Shown here: positions 33,960 through 42,260 of the stretch, piece after piece
Numbering within the stretch: the stretch's first letter is position 1
Layout of the letters: every line of letters starts with the position of its first letter
Assembly (NCBI GenBank): GCA_964496495.1
Contig: CAZBZU010000003.1
Location: 1 to 64,000 of the forward strand
Reading direction: 5' to 3'
Origin: JASBRS01 sp964496495
GTDB taxonomy: Bacteria; Deinococcota; Deinococci; Deinococcales; Trueperaceae
Length of the DNA stretch: 64,000 bases
Notes under the pieces: model-generated
Databases searched by the model: none
Told to the model about the DNA's origin: nothing
The model's input: the letters and a program-made list of their open reading frames with translations, nothing else
Made by a program: the position numbers and the translations under genes

Positions 33960-35369
33960 TCAGTTGAGAAGGCGGTCGTGGCCGCCCAGGATCCGCTGAG
34001 CGGCGGCAAGGTGACGGCGTAGCGGCAGGTACCACTCGCTGGAAGGCTCGGTGTGCTCCAGGGCCAGGCGCGCGTGGGTGAGGACGCGGCCGGCCATGGC
34101 ATCGCCGCGCCAGGCGTAGGCATCGGCCAGCAGCTGCTGAGCGGCGACCCACACCGGGTCCCCTTGCTGGCTGGCGCTCACCGCCTGCTCGAACCAGCTG
34201 ATGGCCTCGTCGAGCCGGAAGTACTCGTAGGCGATGTTCCCCAGGCACAGGCAGGCGGCAGCCGTGGCGCCCATCTCCAGCGACTGCCGGGCCAGGACCT
34301 CGGCGCCATCGAGCTCGCCGGACTTGAGGCGGGTGTCGGCAAGGTCCGCCAGCGCCTCGGCGCGGTGCGGATAGGTCGGGTCGCTCACGACCTCGGCCAA
34401 CATGGTCTCGGCGGCGGCCAGCTCGTCGCTCTCGATCAGCGCGTAGGCCGCCTCGTGCTGCACGTACGGGCGGTCCTCCGCGGGGGCGAGGCGCAGGGCG
34501 TCGGCGAAGGATGCGTTCGCTTCCTGGTAGCGCCCCAGCGCGACCAGCGCCTGCGCCGTCGCCAGCGAGGTCTGGAAACCGTCGTCCGAGCCCCCTGCCT
34601 CGCCTTCGAGTGCGGCGGACTCGCGCAGCAGCGTGAGGGCCAGGTTGGGGTTGCCGCTCTCCAGGTGCGCGCGCCCTGACAGGTAGCGCAGCACCGCCCG
34701 TTCCTCGATCCGCAGGGCGTCCTCGCCGATCCGCTCGAGCTCGTTCAGCGCGGTCTGCGGCTCGCCGAGCTCGAGCAGCGCGCCGGCGAGGCTCAGCCGT
34801 TCGGGGCCGCGCTCCGCCTCGGGCGCCAGCTCCACCGCCTTGACGAAGGCCTGTGCCGCGCCGCCCCAGTCCCCCAGGGCCTCGCGGCTCTGGCCCAGCA
34901 GCGACCAGCGGCGCCACACCAGGTAGGCCGGCAGCTCGCTCGGAGGGATGAGCGTGAGGCGCTTGGCGGCGCTCTTCGGGGCACCGGCGGCGAGCAGCGC
35001 GCTGGCCGCGTGGTAGGCGGCGACGGCTTCGCTGCGCGCCGGCACCTGCCGGATGCCGCGCTTGACGTCGCCCACGGTTCCGTCGCGGTAGGCCGCGAAC
35101 TCCCAGTAGAGCGCCCGGTAGAGCGGATTCTCGGCCAGGTTGGGATCGAGCCCGACGGCCTGGCGAAGGGCAGGCACGCCGTTCTCCACACCGTCCTCGG
35201 CGTAGAGGGCGTACACCGCTGCCAGGTGGAGCCAGTACTGCGCCTGCGCGCCCCTGGCGAACCCGCCGCGCGCGGCGTCCTCCAGGATGGCGAAGGCAAC
35301 CTCGTACTGCCCCTGAGCCAGCGCTTGCCTCGCCGGCTCCAGGTCTACGACCCGCGACCTGCGAAACAT
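33960..35369 (-). CDS. Tetratricopeptide-repeat protein
   Basis: The 469-residue soluble protein is built almost wholly of helical repeats of about 34 residues (for example LGQSREALGDWGGAAQAFVKAVELAPE, TAQALVALGRYQEANASFADALRLAPAE, LGNIAYEYFRLDEAISWFEQAVSAS), with no signal peptide or membrane segment. TPR arrays mediate protein-protein contacts. The function is unknown. It probably heads a two-gene unit with the NFACT protein, 15 nt downstream. ATG 35369 is preceded by an in-frame GTG at 35372. A TAGCGT box (35378-35383) ends 8 nt before the ATG, so translation may be leaderless. Confidence 0.8.
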   Translation of the reverse strand: MFRRSRVVDLEPARQALAQGQYEVAFAILEDAARGGFARGAQAQYWLHLAAVYALYAEDGVENGVPALRQAVGLDPNLAENPLYRALYWEFAAYRDGTVGDVKRGIRQVPARSEAVAAYHAASALLAAGAPKSAAKRLTLIPPSELPAYLVWRRWSLLGQSREALGDWGGAAQAFVKAVELAPEAERGPERLSLAGALLELGEPQTALNELERIGEDALRIEERAVLRYLSGRAHLESGNPNLALTLLRESAALEGEAGGSDDGFQTSLATAQALVALGRYQEANASFADALRLAPAEDRPYVQHEAAYALIESDELAAAETMLAEVVSDPTYPHRAEALADLADTRLKSGELDGAEVLARQSLEMGATAAACLCLGNIAYEYFRLDEAISWFEQAVSASQQGDPVWVAAQQLLADAYAWRGDAMAGRVLTHARLALEHTEPSSEWYLPLRRHLAAAQRILGGHDRLLN

Positions 35370-35377
35370 CACGCCTC

Positions 35378-35383
35378 ACGCTA
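35378..35383 (-). promoter_or_regulatory. Possible -10 element of TPR gene
   Basis: TAGCGT on the minus strand, 5 nt before GTG 35372 and 8 nt before ATG 35369. Confidence 0.4.
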
Positions 35384-35467
35384 CCACGCAGGCGCGTCCT
35401 GGGCGCTGTTAAACCTCCTACAACGACGGTCGCGTCGGCCGGGCCGGCCAACCCGACCGGCGCGCGC

Positions 35468-36211
35468 TCACAGCCAGGGAACGGTCCGCGGTCCCTCGCC
35501 GGGCGGCACCTGAGGCCGCGCCCGGTGGAAGCTCTCGACGAACAGCCGCCGGCTGAAGCGCTGCATGAAGCCGAGCACCGACAGCGCCTGGGTGCGGTGC
35601 TGCGCCATGGCCCGCAGCTTCGCCTCCAGGTAGGGGCCCGCCTCGACCACGTGGGTGGGCGGCAGCTGGGCCGCGCGGACCTCCGCCGGGTCCAGGAAGC
35701 CTGGGCGCGGCGCGGCGCCGTAAGGCGTCGCGCTGGCGAAGTAGTAGAGCCGCTCGACGGGCGCCTCGGCCTGCTCCAGCGCACGCACCGTCAGCCGGTG
35801 CGTGGTGACGTGGTCGGGGTGGCCGTTGCTGCCGTTCGGTGGGAAGCTCAGGACGACGCTCGGAGCGGCGCGGTCGACGACCTCGACGATCCGCTGCAGC
35901 AGCTCGTCCTCCGGGACCGCCTGCAGGCCGGCATCGGGCTCCAGGCCACGGCTGTCGTCCGGCACGTAGTCGGCGTAGTCGAAGATGGTCACGTCCTCGA
36001 CCCCGAGCGCGGCGAGCGACGCCCGCAGCTCCGCCTCGCGCACCTCGGGGACCTCGTCGCGCGGGCACAGGTCCAGCGAGCGACCGGCGCGGCCGCGGGT
36101 CAGGGTGAGGGTCGCGACCCGCTTGCCGTGCGCGGCCATGCGCGCGAACAGCGCGCCGCAGCCGAACACCTCGTCGTCGGGATGCGGAACGATGAGCAGC
36201 ACATCGGTCAT
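35468..36211 (-). CDS. PIG-L/LmbE deacetylase, BshB2-like
   Basis: The 247-residue zinc-dependent N-deacetylase has the family motif IVPHPDDEVFGCGALFARMAAHGKRV (His and two Asp; zinc and catalytic base) and TRGRAGRSLDLCP. A later HPDHVTTHRL supplies the third zinc His. The combination PHPDDEVFGCG plus TLTRGRAGRS resembles BshB2, which removes acetyl from GlcNAc-malate in bacillithiol synthesis; Deinococcus makes bacillithiol. Other LmbE-type enzymes act on mycothiol precursors or glycoconjugates, so the assignment is tentative. ATG 36211 lies 7 nt after a TATCAT box (leaderless type). The longer frame upstream is antisense-like asnB sequence. Confidence 0.75.
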   Translation of the reverse strand: MTDVLLIVPHPDDEVFGCGALFARMAAHGKRVATLTLTRGRAGRSLDLCPRDEVPEVREAELRASLAALGVEDVTIFDYADYVPDDSRGLEPDAGLQAVPEDELLQRIVEVVDRAAPSVVLSFPPNGSNGHPDHVTTHRLTVRALEQAEAPVERLYYFASATPYGAAPRPGFLDPAEVRAAQLPPTHVVEAGPYLEAKLRAMAQHRTQALSVLGFMQRFSRRLFVESFHRARPQVPPGEGPRTVPWL

Positions 36212-36218
36212 GTCCAGG

Positions 36219-36224
36219 ATGATA
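36219..36224 (-). promoter_or_regulatory. -10 element of leaderless deacetylase promoter
   Basis: TATCAT on the minus strand ends 7 nt before the ATG at 36211. Confidence 0.55.
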
Positions 36225-36246
36225 CCTGCCTCGAGAGGCGCCGCCG

Positions 36247-37740
36247 TCACGCGTCGGGGGGCAGCCAGCGACCCAGGTTGCCCACCAGCGCCTCGGGCGC
36301 CTCGAACACCGACGCGAAGATGTCGAGGTAGCGGCCCTCCTCGGCCGAGCGCGGCCGCACCCCCAACTGCGCCCGCGGCGGCGCGGCGTCCGCCGTCAGG
36401 GCGGCCAGCACGCCGGTGGTGCCCGAGCCCTCGTCGAACTGGGCCTTGTCGCGCCACACCACCTCGGCCGGGAGCAGGTCCTCGACGGCCTTGCGCAGCA
36501 CCCACTTCTCGACCCGCCGGCCGCCTCGCCGGGCCACCTTCAGCTCGGGCGCGATGCGCTGCGCCAGCGCCACCAGGGCGCGGTCGAGGAACGGCACCCG
36601 AGCCTCCAGGCCGTGCGCCATGGTGAGCCGGTCGACGCGCTGGAGGTTGAGGTTGTGCATCCCCTCCAGACTGCGGCGCAGCTCGCTGGCCAGCGCCCGG
36701 CCCGTCAGTGCCCGCACGTAGCGGTAGCCGCCGAAGAGCTCGTCGGCGCCCTCTCCGGTCAGCACCACCTTGACGTGGCGGGCCGCCAGTCCGGCGGTGA
36801 AGTAGGTGGGTACGGCGCTGCGGACCAGGTCCCGGTCGAAGGACTCGAGGGCGAATACCAGACGCTCCAGGGTGGCCGCCACCTCGGCCCGTCCGAACAC
36901 CCGCTCGTGATGATGCGTGCCCAGGTGGCGGGCCACCAGCCGGGCGGCCTCCAGGTCGGGCGAGCCTTCGACCCCCACGGAGAAGGTGTGAAGCTCTCCC
37001 ATCTCACGGGCGGCCAACGCCGCGATGGCGCTGGAGTCCAGCCCGCCCGACAGGAAGGCGCCCAGCGGCACGTCGCTCATCAGGCGCTTCGTCACCGCCC
37101 GTTCCAGCGTCCGCCGGACCTCCCAGGCAGCCTCCTCGGGGTCGCTGATGGTCGGCGCGACGTCCGGCACCCGGTAGTAGCGGTGCAGCCCGTGCTCGCT
37201 GCTCCAGACGCTCCCCGGCGGCAACTCCTCCAGGGCCGAGCCGGCGTCCTGGAGTGCCTTCATCTCGGAGGCGAAGCGCACCCCGCCGGCGGGCGTGCGC
37301 GCCAGGTAGAGAGGCTTGATGCCCAGCGGGTCACGTGCCAACAGCAGCTCGTCCGCGGTGCCGTGGGCCAGCGCGAACATGCCGTCGAGCTCGTCGACCG
37401 CCCCCGCCCCCTCCGCGTCCAGCAGGTGCAGCGCCACCTCGGTGTCGCTGAGGCTGCTGAAGCGCCGCCCAGCCAGGCGTTCCCGCAGGCCCTCGTGGTT
37501 GTAGATCTCGCCGTTCGCCACCAGGGCCGGGCCGCGCTCGCCGTTCCCGCCGAGGTGCGGCTGGTCGCCGTGCGCCGGATCCATGATGGCGAGGCGGGTG
37601 TGGCCCAGCACGCCCGCCCCCATCACCTCGAGGCCGTCGCCGTCGGGCCCGCGGTGCCCGAGCAGGCGCATGCGCCGTCTGGTTTCCTCGACCAGCGCCG
37701 AGCTCGGCCGCTCGCCCCAGCCTCCGGTGATGCCGCACAT
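36247..37740 (-). CDS. asnB: Asparagine synthase (glutamine-hydrolysing)
   Basis: The 497-residue two-domain enzyme forms asparagine from aspartate, glutamine and ATP. The N-terminal glutaminase begins MCGITGGWG, leaving Cys2 as nucleophile after Met removal, and carries HRGPDGDG, LGHTRLAIMD, ANGEIYNHEGLR and the D in LDGMFALA. The C-terminal synthetase domain has the ATP pyrophosphatase P-loop FLSGGLDSSAIAALA, HTFSVGVEGSPDLEAARLVA and TGEGADELFGGYRY. It is about 60-130 residues shorter than many AsnB proteins but both active sites are intact. The ATG has GGAGGGA upstream. It lies downstream of clpB, separated by 51 nt. Confidence 0.93.
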   Translation of the reverse strand: MCGITGGWGERPSSALVEETRRRMRLLGHRGPDGDGLEVMGAGVLGHTRLAIMDPAHGDQPHLGGNGERGPALVANGEIYNHEGLRERLAGRRFSSLSDTEVALHLLDAEGAGAVDELDGMFALAHGTADELLLARDPLGIKPLYLARTPAGGVRFASEMKALQDAGSALEELPPGSVWSSEHGLHRYYRVPDVAPTISDPEEAAWEVRRTLERAVTKRLMSDVPLGAFLSGGLDSSAIAALAAREMGELHTFSVGVEGSPDLEAARLVARHLGTHHHERVFGRAEVAATLERLVFALESFDRDLVRSAVPTYFTAGLAARHVKVVLTGEGADELFGGYRYVRALTGRALASELRRSLEGMHNLNLQRVDRLTMAHGLEARVPFLDRALVALAQRIAPELKVARRGGRRVEKWVLRKAVEDLLPAEVVWRDKAQFDEGSGTTGVLAALTADAAPPRAQLGVRPRSAEEGRYLDIFASVFEAPEALVGNLGRWLPPDA

Positions 37741-37791
37741 AGCCGTCCCTCCGCCGGTCGGCTCGCCGCGGCCTCGCCACCCCGCCGACGG

Positions 37792-40386
37792 CTAGTTGAC
37801 GACGGCGTGTCCCGCGGTGCTGTCCGGCGCCGCGGTGGTGAAGTCGAAGCCCGAGGGGCCGGCCTCGACCAGCACGGTATCACCGTCCTGCACCTCGCCG
37901 GCGATGATGAGCCGCGACAGGGGCGTCTCGATGTGCTGCCTGACGGCACGCTTGAGCGGCCGGGCGCCGAACGCCGGGTCGAAGCCGAGCCGCGCCAGCT
38001 CCGCCTTGGCGGCGGGCGTCAGCTCCAGGCCGATGCGACGCTGTGCCAGCCGGTCGCGCACCGCGTCGAGCTGGAGCTCGGCGATGCGCTCCACCTGCTC
38101 GCGCTCCAGGGCGTGGAACACGATGATGTCGTCGACGCGGTTGAGGAACTCCGGGCGGAAGTGCTCCTGAAGCCGGGCGAAGACGGTGGCCTTGAGCTGG
38201 TCGTAGTCGGCGCCGGCACGGCCGGCCTCGAGGATCTGCGGGCTGCCGACGTTGCTCGTCATGATCACGACCGTGTTCCGGAAGTCCACCGTGCGGCCGT
38301 GCGAGTCGGTCAGCCGGCCGTCGTCGAGCATCTGCAGCAGCACGTTGAACACGTCGGGGTGCGCCTTCTCGATCTCGTCGAAGAGCAGCACGCTGTAGGG
38401 GTGGCGGCGGACGGCCTCGGTGAGCTGCCCGCCCTCGTCGTAGCCGACGTAGCCCGGAGGCGCCCCGATGAGCTTGGCGACGGTGTGGCGCTCCATGTAC
38501 TCGCTCATGTCGAGGCGGATCATGTTGTCCTCGGTGTCGAAGAGCTGCTGGGCCAGTGCCTTGGCGGTCTCGGTCTTGCCGACGCCGGTGGGGCCGAGGA
38601 AGATGAAGGAGCCGATGGGCCGGCGGGGGTCGGCCAGGCCGGCGCGCGAGCGCCGGATGGCGTCGGCCACGGCGGTGATGGCCTCGTCCTGGCCCACCAC
38701 CCGCTCGTGCAGCGCCGACTCGAGCTCCAGCAGCTTCTCACGCTCCCCCGCCATCAGGCGCGAGACCGGGATGCCGGTGGTGCGGCTGACGACCTCGGCG
38801 ACCTCGTTCTCGCCGACCTCCAGGCGCACGTAGCGGGCGCCCTCGAGGCGCTCGCTCAGCTCGCGCAGGCCGGCCTCCAGCTTGGGCAGCTCGCCGTAGC
38901 GCAGCTGCGCGGCCTTCTCCAGGTCGTACTCGCGCTCGGCGCGGTCGATCTCGGTGCGTACCGCGTCGAGCTGCTCCTGGGTGCTCCGGAGCTGCTCGAG
39001 CACGCTGCGCTCGGCCTCCCAGTCCGACTGGGCGCGCTCGATGCGGCCCGCCAGCGCGTGCAGCTCCTCGCCGGCGCGCGCGAATCGCTGCGCCGAGTCC
39101 GGGTCGTCCTCCCGCCTGAGCGCCTCCTGCTCCACCTCGAGCTGCAGGCGCCGACGGCGCAGGTCGTCGATCTCCTCGGGCAGGCTGTCGAGCTGCACGC
39201 GGATGCGGCTCGCCGCCTCGTCGATGAGGTCGATGGCGGAGTCGGGCAGGCGCCGGTCGGCGACGTAGCGCTGCGCCATGCCGGCCGCGGCGATGATGGC
39301 GGGGTCGCTGATGCGCACGCCGTGGTGGACCTCGTACTTCTCCTTGAGCCCGCGCAGGATGCTGATGGTCTCCTCGACGCTCGGCTCGTCCACCAGGATG
39401 GGCTGGAAGCGCCGCTCCAGGGCGGCGTCCTTCTCGATGTTGCGGTACTCGGTCAGGGTCGTGGCGCCGATCATGCGGAGCTCGCCACGCGCCAGCGGCG
39501 GCTTGAGCATGTTGCCGGCGTCCACCGCTCCCTCTGCCTTGCCCGCACCCACGATGGTGTGCAGCTCGTCGATGAACAGCAGGATCTCGCCGCCCGACTG
39601 GACGGTCTCCTGGATCACGCCCTTGAGGCGCTCCTCGAACTCGCCGCGGTACTTGGCGCCGGCCAGCAGGCTGCCCATGTCGAGCTGGATGATGCGCTTG
39701 CCCTGCAGCCCCTCGGGCACGTCCTTGTGAACGATGCGCTGGGCCAGGCCCTCGGCGATGGCGGTCTTGCCGACGCCCGGCTCACCGATGAGGACGGGGT
39801 TGTTCTTCGTCCGCCGCAGCAGGATCTGCACGGCGCGGCGGATCTCCTCGTCCCGCCCGATGACGGGGTCGAGCTTGCCCTCGCGGGCGCGCTGTGTGAG
39901 GTCGATGCCGTAGCGGTCGAGCGCCTCGAAGCTCGACTCGGCGGTGCGGCTGTCGACGGTGCGGCCGCCGCGGATCTCCTCCGCCGCTCGACGCAGCGAG
40001 GCGGCATCGGGGAGCGCACCCAGGGCCTCGCCGCCCTTCTCGCGCAGGGCGACCAGCAGCGCGTCGGCGGCCACGAACTGGTCGCCGAAGTCCGAGGCGA
40101 CCTGCTCCGCCCGCTCGAAGACGGCGGCCATCTCACCCGCCATGTACTGCCCGTCCGCCCCCGAGACCTTCGGCAGCCTCCCGAGTGCGGCGTCGATCCC
40201 GGCCTGGCACTGGCCCAGCTCGCCTCCAGCCCGCTCGACCAGGCGGGCGGGCGGTCCCTCGGCATCCGCCAGCAGGGCGGCAGCCAGGTGGGCGGCCGTC
40301 ACCTGCTGGTGTTGGCGCGTGCGGGCGACCTGCTGCGCGCCGGCGAGGGCGGCCAGGGCGGTCTCGGTGAAGCGTTCGGAATCCAT
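37792..40386 (-). CDS. clpB: Disaggregase chaperone ClpB
   Basis: The 864-residue AAA+ hexameric disaggregase rescues aggregated proteins with DnaK. Domains in order are the double Clp-N repeat (1-145), AAA-1 with Walker A GEPGVGKT and Walker B LLFIDELH, and pore loop GAKYRGEFEERLK. The M-domain coiled coil follows (about 395-525; EEIDDLRRRRLQLEVEQEALRRE to LRELSERLEGARYVRLEV), then AAA-2 with GPTGVGKTETAKALA, PPGYVGYDEGGQLTEAVRR and VLLFDEIEKAHPDV. The C-terminus ends SAVVN-like HAVVN. ATG 40386 lies 7 nt after a TATCAT -10 with a TTGACA -35, so the mRNA is probably leaderless. A HAIR element overlaps that promoter, indicating HspR-type heat-shock repression. Confidence 0.97.
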   Translation of the reverse strand: MDSERFTETALAALAGAQQVARTRQHQQVTAAHLAAALLADAEGPPARLVERAGGELGQCQAGIDAALGRLPKVSGADGQYMAGEMAAVFERAEQVASDFGDQFVAADALLVALREKGGEALGALPDAASLRRAAEEIRGGRTVDSRTAESSFEALDRYGIDLTQRAREGKLDPVIGRDEEIRRAVQILLRRTKNNPVLIGEPGVGKTAIAEGLAQRIVHKDVPEGLQGKRIIQLDMGSLLAGAKYRGEFEERLKGVIQETVQSGGEILLFIDELHTIVGAGKAEGAVDAGNMLKPPLARGELRMIGATTLTEYRNIEKDAALERRFQPILVDEPSVEETISILRGLKEKYEVHHGVRISDPAIIAAAGMAQRYVADRRLPDSAIDLIDEAASRIRVQLDSLPEEIDDLRRRRLQLEVEQEALRREDDPDSAQRFARAGEELHALAGRIERAQSDWEAERSVLEQLRSTQEQLDAVRTEIDRAEREYDLEKAAQLRYGELPKLEAGLRELSERLEGARYVRLEVGENEVAEVVSRTTGIPVSRLMAGEREKLLELESALHERVVGQDEAITAVADAIRRSRAGLADPRRPIGSFIFLGPTGVGKTETAKALAQQLFDTEDNMIRLDMSEYMERHTVAKLIGAPPGYVGYDEGGQLTEAVRRHPYSVLLFDEIEKAHPDVFNVLLQMLDDGRLTDSHGRTVDFRNTVVIMTSNVGSPQILEAGRAGADYDQLKATVFARLQEHFRPEFLNRVDDIIVFHALEREQVERIAELQLDAVRDRLAQRRIGLELTPAAKAELARLGFDPAFGARPLKRAVRQHIETPLSRLIIAGEVQDGDTVLVEAGPSGFDFTTAAPDSTAGHAVVN

Positions 40387-40393
40387 ACCGTTG

Positions 40394-40423
40394 ATGATAG
40401 AAACTTGAGTGGACTATTGTCAA
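40394..40423 (-). promoter_or_regulatory. clpB promoter (TTGACA/TATCAT, leaderless)
   Basis: On the minus strand TTGACA (40418-40423) and TATCAT (40394-40399) are 18 nt apart. The -10 box ends 7 nt before the clpB ATG. Confidence 0.8.
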
Positions 40424-40424
40424 G
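40404..40424 (-). promoter_or_regulatory. HAIR-type operator (HspR site) in the clpB promoter
   Basis: The plus strand reads CTTGAGT-N7-TGTCAAG. The HspR-associated inverted repeat consensus is CTTGAGT-N7-ACTCAAG, so 12 of 14 specified bases match, and the symmetry extends to AAACTTGA...TCAAGTTT. It covers the -35 and most of the spacer, as expected for a repressor. Confidence 0.8.
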
Positions 40425-40528
40425 TTTTCTCAGCGGCACTTGGTTCATCGGTGGCCACGGCCCGGGTGGCACGCACGCCGGCGGGGGCGCCCGGCGGCCC
40501 GTCCGGCGGCCCGCCAGACCATCGACGC

Positions 40529-40556
40529 GGCGCCGCGCCCCGGGGGGCGCGGCGCC
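40529..40556 (-). terminator. Very GC-rich hairpin after pntB
   Basis: GGCGCCGCGCCCC (40529-40541) is complementary to GGGGCGCGGCGCC (40544-40556). It lies between the pntB stop and clpB promoter on the minus strand. There is no T-run, so it may slow or end transcription only with a factor, or may protect the mRNA end. Confidence 0.45.
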
Positions 40557-40592
40557 ATGCCACTTCACACGCTTCCGACGGGCGGGCCCGGC

Positions 40593-41969
40593 TCAGGCGG
40601 CCACCGCCTCCTTGAACTCCGAGACCAGGGTGCTGATGCTGGTCTTGGCATCCCCGAAGAGCATGCGGGTGTTGGGCTTGAAGAAGAGCGGGTTGTCGAC
40701 GCCGGAGAAGCCCGGGTTCATCGAGCGCTTCAGCACGAAGGTGGTGCGGGCGTGGTCGACGTTGATGATGGGCATGCCGTAGAGCGGGCTGCTCTCGTCC
40801 TCGCGGGCCGCCGGGTTGACGACGTCGTTGGCGCCGATCACCACGGCCACGTCGACCATCTCCATGGTCGGGTTGACGTCTTCCGGCTCCACCAGCTGCT
40901 CGTAGGGCACGTTCGCCTCGGCCAGCAGGACGTTCATGTGGCCGGGCATGCGCCCCGCCACCGGGTGGATGGCGTAACGGACTTCGGCGCCGTTGTGCTC
41001 GAGCAGGTCGGCCAGCTCCTTGACGGCATGCTGAGCCTGGGCCACCGCCATGCCGTAGCCGGGGACGAAGATCACGCTGCTGGCGGCTTCGAGGATGTAG
41101 TAGGCGTCCTCGGCGGTGATGGGCTTGACCTCGCCCTCGACCTTCATGCTGCCCGCGGTGCTCACCGCCCCGAAGCCGCTGAAGAGCACGTTCGCCAGTG
41201 AGCGGTTCATCGCCTTGCACATGACCTGGGTGAGGATCAGGCCCGAGGCCCCGACCAGGGTGCCGGCCACGATCAGCACGTTGTTCTGGATCACGAAGCC
41301 GGCAGCCATGCCGGCGATGCCCGAGTAGCTGTTCATCAGCGAGATGACGATGGGCATGTCCGCGCCGCCGATGGGGATCACGGCCAGCACCCCGAGGATC
41401 AGCGACAGGCCGATGACGGCGAGCAGCAGCGGGTAGGTGGTGGGCGGCGTGATGATGAAGATGATGCCCAGCACCACGGCGCCGCCCACGATGAGGGCGT
41501 TGACCGGCTGCTGCCCCCTGAACAGCAGCGGCTTGCCGGGCATGACCTCGGAGAGCTTGCCCCAGGCGATCACCGAGCCAGTGAACGCCACCGCGCCCAC
41601 CAGCACCGCGAAGAAGATGGCGATGGAGGTGACCACGCCGGGGTGAGGGTTGCGCAGGTACTCCACCCAGCCGACCAGCATCGACGCCAGGCCGCCCGAG
41701 CCGTTGAAGAGTGCCACCATCTCGGGCATCTGGGTCATCTTGATGGCCGCGGCCGCCCACCAGCCGATGGCGCCGCCGACCACCAGGCCGACGATGATCC
41801 AGACGTAGTCGAGGCCGCCGAGCAGCAGGGTGGCCACGATGGCGAGCAGCATGCCGATGGCGGACACCATGTTGCCGCGCCGGGCGGTCTCCACCCGGCC
41901 CAGCATCTTGAGGCCGTAGATGAACAGGATCGACGCAACGATGTACGCCAGGTTGATGACTGTCGTCAT
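40593..41969 (-). CDS. pntB: NAD(P) transhydrogenase subunit beta
   Basis: The 458-residue membrane subunit holds the beta-part of the proton channel (domain II, about nine hydrophobic helices in residues 1-260, including YIVASILFIYGLKMLGRVETARRGN and GGADMPIVISLMNSYSGIAG) and the NADP-binding domain III. The latter carries IFVPGYGMAVAQAQHAVKELAD, EVRYAIHPVAGRMPGHMNVLLAEA, VVIGANDVVNPAA and FVLKRSMNPGFSGVDNPLF. The enzyme uses proton-motive force to make NADPH from NADH. It is the last of three genes in order pntA1-pntA2-pntB, 9 nt after pntA2. Confidence 0.97.
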   Translation of the reverse strand: MTTVINLAYIVASILFIYGLKMLGRVETARRGNMVSAIGMLLAIVATLLLGGLDYVWIIVGLVVGGAIGWWAAAAIKMTQMPEMVALFNGSGGLASMLVGWVEYLRNPHPGVVTSIAIFFAVLVGAVAFTGSVIAWGKLSEVMPGKPLLFRGQQPVNALIVGGAVVLGIIFIITPPTTYPLLLAVIGLSLILGVLAVIPIGGADMPIVISLMNSYSGIAGMAAGFVIQNNVLIVAGTLVGASGLILTQVMCKAMNRSLANVLFSGFGAVSTAGSMKVEGEVKPITAEDAYYILEAASSVIFVPGYGMAVAQAQHAVKELADLLEHNGAEVRYAIHPVAGRMPGHMNVLLAEANVPYEQLVEPEDVNPTMEMVDVAVVIGANDVVNPAAREDESSPLYGMPIINVDHARTTFVLKRSMNPGFSGVDNPLFFKPNTRMLFGDAKTSISTLVSEFKEAVAA

Positions 41970-41978
41970 GAGGCTTCC

Positions 41979-42260
41979 CTAGTCCTTCTTGCCGGTCTTG
42001 AACATGGCCAGCATGCGGTCGGTGACCAGGTAGCCGCCGACGACGTTGATCGTTGCGAACGCGACCGCGCATACGGCGAGCACGGTGCCGAAGGTGCCAT
42101 GGATCTGGGTGGCCGCCAGCGCGCCCACGATGCTGATCCCGGAGATCGCGTTCGACCCGGACATCAGCGGCGTATGCAGCTGCGACGGGACCTTGCCGAT
42201 GAGCTCGAGGCCCAGGAAGATCGCCATCACGAAGATGAACAGCAGCAGGAGCATCGTCAC
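41979..42260 (-). CDS. pntA2: NAD(P) transhydrogenase subunit alpha, part 2 (membrane part)
   Basis: The 93-residue membrane polypeptide equals the C-terminal helices of E. coli PntA. It has about three hydrophobic segments: LLLFIFVMAIFLGLELIGKVPSQLHTPLMSGSNAISGI, SIVGALAATQIHG and TVLAVCAVAFATINVVGGYLVTDRML. The motif LHTPLMSG.NAISG is highly conserved. In this organism the alpha subunit is split in two, as in Thermus and Rhodospirillum. The GTG start at 42260 overlaps the pntA1 stop by 4 nt; ATG 42254 is the alternative. Confidence 0.95.
   Translation of the reverse strand: MTMLLLLFIFVMAIFLGLELIGKVPSQLHTPLMSGSNAISGISIVGALAATQIHGTFGTVLAVCAVAFATINVVGGYLVTDRMLAMFKTGKKD

Noticed and set aside
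40529..40556. The GC-rich palindrome as a CRISPR or mobile-element end
   Set aside because: It is a single copy with no repeats or spacers nearby, and it fits a transcript-end hairpin after pntB.
36613..40782. A very long plus-strand open frame of about 1390 codons opposite asnB and clpB
   Set aside because: It is antisense to two clear genes, is composed of Ala/Gly/Arg/Leu-rich sequence typical of mirror frames in GC-rich DNA, and shows no domain.
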